Shown here: positions 1 through 6,535 of the stretch, one piece after another | How the letters are laid out: every line of letters starts with the position of its first letter | How positions within the stretch are numbered: the stretch's first letter is position 1 | NCBI GenBank assembly: GCA_051960855.1 | Contig: JBQCDV010000005.1 | Span: 1-12,317 of the forward strand | DNA from: JBQCDV01 sp051960855 | Lineage (GTDB): Bacteria > Actinomycetota > Actinomycetes > JAJZTN01 | Reading direction: 5' to 3' | DNA: 12,317 nucleotides | Position numbers and translations under genes: made by a program | Notes under the pieces: generated by a model | Databases searched by the model: none | What the model was told of the DNA's origin: nothing | What the model saw: only the letters and a program-made list of their open reading frames with translations

Positions 1-76
1 CCGGAGAACCGCAGCCCGGCAGCGCCAGCCGGCCCCTCGTCGTACCCGCGATCACTCCGAACACCGCCCCACCCGA
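1..76. other. Short stretch downstream of the MFS gene, no gene seen
   Basis: These bases follow the stop codon of the efflux-pump gene on the minus strand and run to the window edge. I see no coding sequence. A weak dyad (CCGGC at 16-20, GCCGG at 28-32, 7-base loop) could be part of a factor-independent terminator for operon A, but its stem is only 5 bp and no T-run follows it, so I do not call a terminator. Confidence 0.4.
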
Positions 77-1570
77 TCAGACGCCCCCGACGCGACCGCG
101 GCTGTCGTCATGAAAGACCGGGGCTAGCAGCCCCTGACGCATGGCGACGTCGAACGCCTGACGGGCGTGGTCGGCCAGGGCGAGGTCGCCGCGCTGCCCC
201 GACTCGGCGAGCGCGTCGGCCAGCGAACGACGAGCGGCGGCGGACGCGCCCCGCAGCTCGCTGCCGTAGGCGGCCGCCGCGACCGTGCCGAGGACGGCGA
301 CACCGAAGGCGGCCCCGAGCTCCTGCAGGGTGTCATTGAGGGCCGAGCCCACGCCGGCCTGCTGGGTCGGGAGCGACGACATGAGCGCCGCGCTCGCGGG
401 CGCGATCGCGCAGCCCATCCCCGCCCCCAGCATCGCCCCGCCGAGCAGCACCGGCCAGTACGACTCGACGGTCGCAGCCAGCGCGATCGTGACCATGCCG
501 ACCGCGAGCGTCGACAGGCCGAGGGCAACCGTCTCCCCATTGCCGAGACGGCGCGCGAGCCGATCAGAGACGGGCGCTGTCATCCCTACCGCGAGCGCTA
601 CGGGGACGGTGCGCAGCCCTGCGCCGATCGGCGTGTAGCCCAGGACCAGCTGCAGGTACTGCGTGAGAAGGAACGTCGTGCCGGCCAGCGCGAACATCAG
701 CAGCAGTCCCGTGGCGCTGGCCCCCGCGAACCGCCGGTTGCCGAGCAGCCCGAGGTCCAGCAGCGGCTGCGTCGTGGTGCGCTGCCGGACGACGAATCCG
801 GCCAGTGCGAGGACGCCAATCACCGCCGCAGCGACGGTCCGCGGCGTGGCCCAGCCGTGCTCCGGTGCACCGATGATCGCCCAGACCAGTGAGACCATGC
901 CAACGGTGACGAGCAGGGCGCCCGGAACATCGGGACGCGCGGCGACGGGGTTACGCGACTCCGGCACGAGCACGGCGGCAGCGACGATCGCGATGGCGAT
1001 CACGGGCACGTTGACGAGAAACACCGATCCCCACCAGAAGTGCGTCACGAGCGCTCCCCCGACGACGGGGCCGGCGGCGACGCCCAACGCGCTGACGCCG
1101 CCCCAGATGCCGATGGCTCCTCCGCGCTCGTCGGCGTCGAAGACCTGCACGAGGATGCTGAGCGTCCCTGGCATCAGGAACGCGCCGCCCACTCCCATCA
1201 GCCCGCGCGTGAGTACGAGCTGTGCGGCCGAGCCAGAGAGGGCGGCAGCAGCCGATCCGAGCCCGAAGACAGCGAGTCCGAGCAGGAGCCCCTTCTTGCG
1301 GCCGAACTTGTCGGACAGTCCCCCAGCAGTGAGAAGCAGCCCGGCAAACACGAGGCTATAGGCGTCGACAACCCACTGGGTCTGCCCCGCCGTGAGCCGG
1401 AGGTCATGCACCAGGCTCGGGATGGCGACGTTGAGGATCGTGTTGTCCAGGGTGGCGACGAACAATGAGACCGACAGGACGGCGAGCACCCACCAGCGGC
1501 GGGGATGCCGCGAGGTCGGTCCCGCGCCTGGGACGTCTGTCGGATCGGGCAACGTCGATTCAGCGAGCAC
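77..1570 (-). CDS. MFS multidrug efflux transporter, DHA2 (EmrB/QacA-like, 14 helices)
   Basis: A 497-residue integral membrane protein, most likely a proton-driven drug or metabolite exporter of the DHA2 family. After a short proline-rich N-terminus it shows the first-helix motif LDNTILNVAIP (residues 41-51), typical of 14-helix exporters. The loop 2-3 motif A follows as GGLSDKFGRKKG (83-94), then the antiporter motif C region around MGVGGAFLMPG (125-135). About 14 hydrophobic segments and the length match the family. The frame is open further upstream, but I choose the GTG at 1570: AGGAG lies 7 bases before it, and the GTG follows the CPBP protease stop codon by a single base. The longer reading would overlap the protease gene by about 60 bases. 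It is the last gene of operon A. The substrate cannot be read from the sequence; export of an antibiotic, biocide or own product is possible. Confidence 0.9.
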   Translation of the reverse strand: MLAESTLPDPTDVPGAGPTSRHPRRWWVLAVLSVSLFVATLDNTILNVAIPSLVHDLRLTAGQTQWVVDAYSLVFAGLLLTAGGLSDKFGRKKGLLLGLAVFGLGSAAAALSGSAAQLVLTRGLMGVGGAFLMPGTLSILVQVFDADERGGAIGIWGGVSALGVAAGPVVGGALVTHFWWGSVFLVNVPVIAIAIVAAAVLVPESRNPVAARPDVPGALLVTVGMVSLVWAIIGAPEHGWATPRTVAAAVIGVLALAGFVVRQRTTTQPLLDLGLLGNRRFAGASATGLLLMFALAGTTFLLTQYLQLVLGYTPIGAGLRTVPVALAVGMTAPVSDRLARRLGNGETVALGLSTLAVGMVTIALAATVESYWPVLLGGAMLGAGMGCAIAPASAALMSSLPTQQAGVGSALNDTLQELGAAFGVAVLGTVAAAAYGSELRGASAAARRSLADALAESGQRGDLALADHARQAFDVAMRQGLLAPVFHDDSRGRVGGV

Positions 1571-1571
1571 G

Positions 1572-2492
1572 TCAGATCTCCTGGCGAGTGAGCAGCCGCG
1601 GCGCGATGAGCACGGCAGTGATGGACATGACAAGGGCGGCGAGGTCGATCAGGCGGTGGTCGCCACCCACCACCCCGGCCCAGGCAAAGACCGCGTCGAA
1701 GGACGAGTGGAAGACCGCGGCCACCAGCACGCTGCCGCCGGCGGCGTTGACGAGAGCCGTGATGAGCACACTCGCCGCGACGACGAGCACAGCGAAGGGG
1801 AGCAGTGGCAGGCCGCTGTCGCGCTCCCCGGGTGTGAGCAGCAACGGCACGTGCCAGCCAGCCCAGATGACACCGAGGACGAGGCTGGCCGCGAGCGGCG
1901 ACAGGCGCTGTTGGAGTCGCGGCAGGATGGCGCCCCGCCAGCCCGCTTCCTCCGTGAGCAGCCAGAGTCCGATGCCGTAGCCGAAGTAGACGAGCGCGGC
2001 CGGCCCGCTGAGAGAGGCCCCAAGCTTCACCGGGACGCCGACAAGATCAGCGACACCCAGCGTGGCCGCCGCAACCGCCGGAGGCAGGAGCAGCGCCGCT
2101 GCCGCGACGGCCGGTCGCACGCGCCACCGCAGCAGCCTCCGAGCGACGTCGGCCACCGCGAGGCGACCACCCACCACCAGCAGGGCGGTCAGCAGGCCCG
2201 GGACGATGCTCCAGATCGCCAGGCCCTGCGGCAGTCTCCAGGTGAGCAGCCCTCGGTCCTGCGCTATCGCGCTGAACCAGACCGACCAGGGCCCGACCGT
2301 CATCCCGACGGCGAGGACGGCGACGGCAGCCCCTGACGAACGGCGTTGGCCGCCGCTCCTGTTCGCGGAACCGCTCGCCTTCGTGTCGCAGCGACGGTAA
2401 CCGGAACGGCGGGATGCCACCCGAGTGTCGGGTGCGGTCGTCGAAGTGGAGCCGAGCGCGGGGTGTGCGGCGAGCTCGGGGACGAGGGTCAT
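1572..2492 (-). CDS. CPBP-family (Abi/CAAX-like) intramembrane metalloprotease
   Basis: A 306-residue membrane protein of the CPBP family (type II CAAX prenyl endopeptidase and bacteriocin-processing relatives). The putative metal and catalytic residues are all present: EEAGWRG with E181, E182 and R186 (the EExxxR motif), W210-AGWH214 in a helix (second motif), and FHSSFD with H262 and D266 (third motif). About seven or eight hydrophobic segments follow an N-terminal stretch of about 50 residues that is polar and low in complexity. The ATG at 2492 overlaps the stop of the receiver gene (ATGA) and has AGGAG 6 bases upstream. A longer open frame reaching 2672 is only the shadow of the receiver gene. 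Its substrate is unknown. In this operon it could process a membrane peptide or take part in immunity or signalling; that is inference. All key residues are intact, so I expect an active enzyme. Confidence 0.9.
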   Translation of the reverse strand: MTLVPELAAHPALGSTSTTAPDTRVASRRSGYRRCDTKASGSANRSGGQRRSSGAAVAVLAVGMTVGPWSVWFSAIAQDRGLLTWRLPQGLAIWSIVPGLLTALLVVGGRLAVADVARRLLRWRVRPAVAAAALLLPPAVAAATLGVADLVGVPVKLGASLSGPAALVYFGYGIGLWLLTEEAGWRGAILPRLQQRLSPLAASLVLGVIWAGWHVPLLLTPGERDSGLPLLPFAVLVVAASVLITALVNAAGGSVLVAAVFHSSFDAVFAWAGVVGGDHRLIDLAALVMSITAVLIAPRLLTRQEI

Positions 2493-2875
2493 GTCAGGCT
2501 CCTGGACGGTGCGGACTGGGGGTGGCGGGAGGAGGGCGAGACGCGGAGGGAGAGCGCGAGAGCGGACAGCAGCTGCCCCGGGTCGCTGTCCTTCTCGACG
2601 TAGGCCACCGCTCCCGCCTCGAGCGCAGCGGCCCTGCCGGATGAGTTGATGCTGAGGGCGATGACGGGACATCCACGGGCCGTCAGAGCAGAGATGGAGT
2701 CGACTCCGACCGAGCGCTCCGGCAGGTGTACGTCCACCACAGCGACGTCGGGAGCCGGCTGAGGAGCGTCCGCTGTCACGACGTCGTAGCCCCCGGCGGT
2801 GAGCAGGTCGGTCAGCGCCGTCATCACGCGCGGGTCGTCGTCGACGAGCAGGACGCGGTGACGTCGCGCGGTCAC
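2489..2875 (-). CDS. Receiver-only (CheY/Spo0F-like) response regulator
   Basis: A 128-residue single-domain receiver. It has the acidic pair D12-D13 in LLVDDD, the phospho-accepting aspartate D48 in VVDVHLPE, the switch residue S75 in IALSIN, and the conserved lysine K95 in VEKDS. The glycine-rich turn LEAGAVAYVEKD is standard for NarL-like receivers. After residue about 112 only a short polar tail remains, so there is no DNA-binding or enzymatic output domain. The GTG at 2875 overlaps the stop of the upstream membrane-protein gene (GTGA), and the stop at 2489 overlaps the ATG of the protease, so all three genes should be translationally coupled. No histidine kinase lies next to it. It may take phosphate from the kinase at 6536-8260 or from one outside the window, and act by protein contact or as a phosphate sink. 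The longer open frame to 3460 is a shadow of its neighbour. Confidence 0.88.
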   Translation of the reverse strand: MTARRHRVLLVDDDPRVMTALTDLLTAGGYDVVTADAPQPAPDVAVVDVHLPERSVGVDSISALTARGCPVIALSINSSGRAAALEAGAVAYVEKDSDPGQLLSALALSLRVSPSSRHPQSAPSRSLT

Positions 2876-3390
2876 GCCGGCACCGCGACCAGCGGCAGCT
2901 GCCGCCGCCGGAGGGCGGCGCGGGCGGCGGTCGTCACGACACGCCCCACCACCATCGCCAGAGCCATCAGCACGAACGCCGCTGTCCACGCGTCCGCACC
3001 GGTGATGGCGTGCTGCATCGAGAACCGGCCGATGCTCGAGGCGCCGACCCCGTTGGCCCACTCGGCGAAGGCGATGCGCCCGCCGATGACCACGACCCAC
3101 AGCAGGGCGAAGCCGGCACCTGCCTGAACGACGAGGCCACGGCCCGTCTGGTCGATCCGGGTGAGCAGCGTCGCGACGCCGCCGAGGAGCAGGCCGATCG
3201 TGAGTCCCACCAGCTCGAGCGTGAGGTCGTGGCCGGCAGTGGGCAGATCGCGCAGGAAGACGGCGGCGGCCACGACGCAGACCGCGATCGGGACAAGCAG
3301 GAGCCCGCGGGTGAGCGGCTTGCTGCCGAGGTTGCGCAGCAGGACCCAGCCAAGCAGCGTGCAGTTGAGGAACCATTGGGCCGTCGACAT
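2872..3390 (-). CDS. Small five-helix membrane protein of unknown function
   Basis: A 172-residue protein with about five hydrophobic segments (roughly residues 4-20, 29-46, 57-77, 91-108 and 134-157). It has a positively charged C-terminus (ARAALRRRQ) that should face the cytoplasm. Arginines follow the first and third helices (LLRNLGSKPLTRG; LLTRIDQTGRG). The general look resembles small CcdC/DUF1453-type membrane proteins, but I cannot confirm the family. The ATG at 3390 is preceded by AAAGG about 9 bases upstream; an ATG further up at 3444 lacks a convincing ribosome binding site and would add a polar N-terminus that does not fit. It is the first gene of operon A and overlaps the receiver gene by 4 bases. 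An 8-bp inverted repeat ends at its Shine-Dalgarno sequence. A sensor or anchor for the coupled receiver is conceivable. Confidence 0.75.
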   Translation of the reverse strand: MSTAQWFLNCTLLGWVLLRNLGSKPLTRGLLLVPIAVCVVAAAVFLRDLPTAGHDLTLELVGLTIGLLLGGVATLLTRIDQTGRGLVVQAGAGFALLWVVVIGGRIAFAEWANGVGASSIGRFSMQHAITGADAWTAAFVLMALAMVVGRVVTTAARAALRRRQLPLVAVPA

Positions 3391-3403
3391 CGTCGTGCGC
3401 CTT

Positions 3404-3432
3404 TCGAGATGGGTGGGGGACCGACATCTCGA
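3404..3432 (-). promoter_or_regulatory. Perfect 8-bp inverted repeat abutting the RBS of operon A
   Basis: TCGAGATG (3404-3411) and CATCTCGA (3425-3432) are exact inverted copies with a 13-base spacer, so the half-sites lie 21 bp apart centre to centre, about two helical turns. On the minus-strand transcript the downstream arm ends at 3404 and touches the AAAGG ribosome binding site (3400-3404). It could be a dimeric repressor or activator operator, or an RNA hairpin that affects translation of the membrane-protein gene. The sequence alone does not decide between these. Confidence 0.5.
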
Positions 3433-3562
3433 GAGTCGTGGCACAGGCGGGTGCCGACATCGGCCCGACAGCGCGAGCCGGGCGCGACCTTGCGGCTACG
3501 TCAGGCTGCCACCCCGGCTACGTCGTTCGTCGTGCGTGGCGTGTGGGGTCGAGGCGAGCCAG
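3433..3562. other. Non-coding spacer between the two minus-strand operons, with direct repeats
   Basis: Together with the inverted repeat this is the 172-bp gap between the stop of the kinase-like gene and the start of operon A, so it should hold the 3' end of operon C and the operon A promoter. GGCTACGTC occurs twice as a direct repeat (3494-3502 and 3516-3524), 22 bp apart. The second copy runs into the 16-base element GCTACGTCGTTCGTCG (3517-3532) that recurs at 9769-9784. I see no convincing -35/-10 pair and no strong terminator. Confidence 0.45.
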
Positions 3563-4132
3563 TCAGCCGCAGGCGGCGACGACGGCGAGGACCTGCTCGA
3601 CCACGGAGGGCAGGGGCGCCTCAGCATCGACGACGACTGTGGCGTGCTCGCGGAAGACGGGGTCGCGGCGGTCGCTCGTCTCCTGGACGAAGGCGTGGAT
3701 GTCGACGTCCTCCAGCCAGGGCCGCGGCGCGTCGGCCTGGACTCGCGCGACGAGCACGTCGACGGAGCAGCGGAGGTAGACCAGCAGGCTGCGCTTTCGC
3801 ACATCCGCGAGCTCGTCGGGCCGGTCGCCGCAGCTACCGGGCAGTCCAGCGATGAACGGCGGCTGCTTGTCCAGCAGCCAGTAGGCGTACGTCGACTCCC
3901 ACTGGTGGAGGGTGTCGTCGCCCGCATGCGAGAGTGCGAGCGTGCTCTGGCCGGCGAGCCGGGCGATCTCCGGGTCGTTGTCGACGAGGGGCCAGCCCAG
4001 CCGGGTCGACAGGGCCTCCCCCACCGTGGTCTTTCCCGAGCCCATCAGCCCCACGAGCAGCAGGCGGACCGCTGGGTAGTCGCGGGCCTCTGGATAGTCA
4101 CGGGCCTCTGGAAAGTCGCGGGCGCCTGTCAC
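3563..4132 (-). CDS. Shikimate-kinase-like P-loop protein (AAA/NMP-kinase fold)
   Basis: A 189-residue cytoplasmic P-loop protein. Walker A is GLMGSGKTT (residues 28-36), followed by the shikimate-kinase-like DND (51-53), an adenine-side lid region with RPWL (137-140), and RRDPVFREHATVVVD (155-169), which matches the C-terminal REPLYREVA.LVVD pattern of shikimate kinases. The substrate-binding Gly-Gly-Gly motif of true shikimate kinase is missing: the equivalent strand reads FIAGLPGSCGD (93-103). I therefore do not call it AroK; many actinomycete relatives look like this and their substrate is unknown. The GTG at 4132 overlaps the FUSC stop codon and has AGGAG 8 bases upstream. The first 20 residues hold three ARD(F/Y)P(E/A) repeats, an unusual extension before the P-loop. 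It is the last gene of operon C. Confidence 0.82.
   Translation of the reverse strand: MTGARDFPEARDYPEARDYPAVRLLLVGLMGSGKTTVGEALSTRLGWPLVDNDPEIARLAGQSTLALSHAGDDTLHQWESTYAYWLLDKQPPFIAGLPGSCGDRPDELADVRKRSLLVYLRCSVDVLVARVQADAPRPWLEDVDIHAFVQETSDRRDPVFREHATVVVDAEAPLPSVVEQVLAVVAACG
4070..4123 (-). repeat. Three 18-bp in-frame tandem repeats in the kinase-like gene
   Basis: Three consecutive 18-bp units (4070-4087, 4088-4105, 4106-4123) encode ARDFPE, ARDYPE and ARDYPA at residues 4-21 of the kinase-like protein. The two units nearest the start codon differ at two bases and the third is more diverged. The repeats lie between the start codon and the P-loop, in a part that related kinases do not have. 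Confidence 0.85.
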
Positions 4133-6525
4133 GTCGCGGGCTCCTTCCCCCGTGGCTGCAGGGACCGCAGCCCCTGGTCGATCGCGGCAAGGTGCTGGTG
4201 CAGCGCGAGCAGGCGCCGCCGCCGCTGCTCGGGATGGCAGTCCAGCACGTCGGACTCGAACTGCGACAGCGCCAGACCCGGGTCCCGCTCGCCCGCCGAC
4301 TCCGTCGCGGCCCGCACGCCGGCGGCCACGCCGTCGACCCGGACGACCTCGGCCACCGTCGAGACTTCCGCGCGTACCGCATGCACCGCGCGGCCGAGGC
4401 TTGCGGCGAGGGCCGGCTCGGCTGCCAGGCCTGCTGCCGAGCTGGCAAGTCGCGCGAGCACGCGAGCGTGCTCCTCGATCGCCCCCATGGCCTGCAGCAG
4501 CCGGCGGTGGGCCGCACGGTTGTCCAACCCCGACGGGCCCTGGGTCAGGGGCTTCGCCTTGAGCTTGAGGGCGTCGAAGCTCTCCCGCACGTCCAGAGCA
4601 CGCGTCTGGTCGAAGTCCGTGCCGCCGTCGACGACCTCGTGCCCGACCTCGTCGAGCAGAGTGTCGAGCCGCTCGAGGTAGGTGGCGATGGCCTCCCGCA
4701 GCGCCTCCCGAGTGCTGCGTGGAAGGACCAGGAAGCTCACCGCCACGCCGATCACCGCGCCGATCGCGGTCTCCTCCAGCCGCACGACCAGCAGGCCGAC
4801 GCTGAACTGGCCAAGCAGGTCGTAGAGCAGGGCCAGCATCGTGGTGATGAAGAAGATGCCCCAGGCCTGCGAGACCCGGATGACGTAGATGGTCAGGAAG
4901 AGGCACAGCAGCACGAGGGCGATCGCCACCGGTGCGTCGCGACCGACGAGCTCGGCGACCACGACGCCGGCGACCACACCGGTCAGCGTGCCGAGGATGC
5001 GCTGCCACCCCTTGCTGAGGATCTCGCCGCGCGTCTCCGCCCCGATGAACACGACGAAGGCTGTGATCGCCGCCCAGAACCATCTCGTCTGCGACACCAC
5101 GAGCCCGGCCGCCACGGACAGGGCAGTGGCGAGGGCGACCTGCAAGGCGGTGCGGGACATGCCCACCACCGGTCTCGGGCCCTCGGTGGTGCCCGGCTTC
5201 TCGGCGTCGCTGTCGGCGGAGCCGGCCCGAACGTCGCTGTCGGCAGAGCCGGCCCGAACGTCGCTGTCCGGCGTCTCGCCGTCCGCCTCTGCGCGCGCGT
5301 CAGCGGGATGACGGGTGGCGTCGACCAGGTGCTGCCATGTCTCCGCCAACGCTTGCAGCCGTCGGTCGAGCAGCTGCTCGGCAGGGTCGTGGGCGTGATC
5401 GCCCGCGGCCGCAGCGGTCTGCCCGGCAGCTGCGTGCCGGACAAGGTGTCGCAGCACAGCAACGGTGGGCGTCCGCAACGCCAGCCGCAGGTCCCGCAGG
5501 GACGCAGACACGCGCGCCCGCGCTGCGTCGTTCGGGACCGGGGTGGCCGCCTCTCCCGTGGGCAGCGTGCGCCCGCTGCTGGCCACGCGGACAAGCTCCT
5601 CGAGCGCGAGCTGAGCATCGAAGACCGTGGCGGCAAGTGCTTCGTCGTCGATGTCAGCGAACAACGGCGGAGCCGGCTCGCGGTTGGCCAGCTGCTGCTC
5701 GACGACGAACGCCGCCTCTCCCGCCCGGCCGAGGCGGTCACGGACCTGCTGCCGGGAGCGGGCGTCGTTCGGGTCCTCGACGGTGCGCGCAAGCGCCGCG
5801 AGCACGCCGCTATGGCGGAGGGCGAGTGACGAGAGCATCCGGCGCACGTCGCGCGCGGGACGACGGGGGCGCAGCAGGTAGCCGACCACGGCGCTCGCGA
5901 CGGCACCGAGCACGAGGGCGACCAGCGCGCGGGGCAGGGCCGCGAGTGGCAGACGCAGGAACAGCGTCATGAAGTAGGCGATGAAGGCGACCATCCCCAT
6001 CGCCAGCCCGCGCGGGCCGAGGAGCCGCAGGTACACCGCCGCGACGGCGACCGCCACCAGGGCAGCGTCGGCCAGGACCCGGTGCGGCTGCAGCAGGGCG
6101 GCCAGCACGGCGGTGACGGCCGCCGGCGGCACCAGGAGCAGCACCGTGACCGCACGCGCGCGGGGGTCCGGGTCCTGCACAGCCATCCCGGCGACCATGG
6201 CCACGACGACACCGAGGGCGACGCCGAAACCAGCGCGCGGTCCGGCGGAGGCTGCGGGCGGCCAGACGACGAGCAGCAGCACCACGAGCACGAGCGCGGA
6301 CACGAGGCTCGCCAGACCGGTGGCCGCGGTGCGGAGCCGCTGCAGGCCGGGGTCGGTGGCCACCAGGACGTCGGTGATGCGCCTGCGCCATGGCACCGGA
6401 CGGGGGTGGTCGCCGGTGTCGTGGGCCAGAGGCGCCGCGTGCGCGGCGGGCCTGAGCCGCGACGCGTGACTGCCCCTGCCGTCGGTCCCCGCCTCCTGGT
6501 CCGAGCGAGGCGCGGTCGACGTCAT
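4129..6525 (-). CDS. FUSC-family membrane protein (aromatic acid exporter / YccS-like)
   Basis: A 798-residue protein with the two-half layout of the fusaric acid resistance (FUSC) superfamily. It has a basic, polar N-terminus (1-60), a first hydrophobic bundle (about 65-218), a long cytoplasmic helical region (about 220-455), a second bundle (about 457-602) and a C-terminal cytoplasmic helical domain (about 605-798). The second bundle carries family features: RWFWAAITAFVVF (481-493), the SKGWQRILGTLTGVVAG stretch (504-520) and RLEETAIGAVIGV (582-594). Relatives such as AaeB export aromatic acids and others affect envelope integrity; the substrate here is unknown. The ATG at 6525 lies 10 bases after the kinase stop with GGGGA 6-7 bases upstream. 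An ATG at 6561 would overlap the kinase gene and lacks a good site. Two SDVRAGSAD repeats interrupt the linker at 421-438. It is coupled to the P-loop gene by a 4-base overlap. Confidence 0.88.
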   Translation of the reverse strand: MTSTAPRSDQEAGTDGRGSHASRLRPAAHAAPLAHDTGDHPRPVPWRRRITDVLVATDPGLQRLRTAATGLASLVSALVLVVLLLVVWPPAASAGPRAGFGVALGVVVAMVAGMAVQDPDPRARAVTVLLLVPPAAVTAVLAALLQPHRVLADAALVAVAVAAVYLRLLGPRGLAMGMVAFIAYFMTLFLRLPLAALPRALVALVLGAVASAVVGYLLRPRRPARDVRRMLSSLALRHSGVLAALARTVEDPNDARSRQQVRDRLGRAGEAAFVVEQQLANREPAPPLFADIDDEALAATVFDAQLALEELVRVASSGRTLPTGEAATPVPNDAARARVSASLRDLRLALRTPTVAVLRHLVRHAAAGQTAAAAGDHAHDPAEQLLDRRLQALAETWQHLVDATRHPADARAEADGETPDSDVRAGSADSDVRAGSADSDAEKPGTTEGPRPVVGMSRTALQVALATALSVAAGLVVSQTRWFWAAITAFVVFIGAETRGEILSKGWQRILGTLTGVVAGVVVAELVGRDAPVAIALVLLCLFLTIYVIRVSQAWGIFFITTMLALLYDLLGQFSVGLLVVRLEETAIGAVIGVAVSFLVLPRSTREALREAIATYLERLDTLLDEVGHEVVDGGTDFDQTRALDVRESFDALKLKAKPLTQGPSGLDNRAAHRRLLQAMGAIEEHARVLARLASSAAGLAAEPALAASLGRAVHAVRAEVSTVAEVVRVDGVAAGVRAATESAGERDPGLALSQFESDVLDCHPEQRRRRLLALHQHLAAIDQGLRSLQPRGKEPAT
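5212..5265 (-). repeat. Two 27-bp in-frame tandem repeats in the FUSC gene
   Basis: Units 5212-5238 and 5239-5265 match at 26 of 27 bases and encode SDVRAGSAD twice (residues 421-438), followed by a partial third SDAE. They sit in the acidic, disordered-looking linker just before the second membrane bundle, where length changes should be tolerated. Confidence 0.9.
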
Positions 6526-6535
6526 GCCGTTTCCC

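Noticed and set aside
16..32. Terminator after the MFS gene
   Set aside because: The stem is only 5 bp with no T-run, too weak to call in DNA of this composition.
167..1468. Long plus-strand open frames opposite the MFS gene
   Set aside because: They are antisense shadows caused by high GC. They are rich in R, P, A and H with no recognisable domain, while the minus strand gives a complete transporter.
2489..3460. A single 323-residue fusion ending in the receiver
   Set aside because: The upstream half is the shadow of the 172-residue membrane-protein gene. The GTGA overlap at 2872-2875 gives a clean receiver start.
3463..3483. GCCCG/CGGGC dyad as a terminator of operon C
   Set aside because: 5-bp arms with an 11-base loop and no T-run; expected by chance at this GC content.
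3934..5829. A 631-codon plus-strand open frame opposite the FUSC and kinase-like genes
   Set aside because: It lies across two well-supported minus-strand genes, shows no domain, and has low-complexity composition typical of GC-rich antisense frames.
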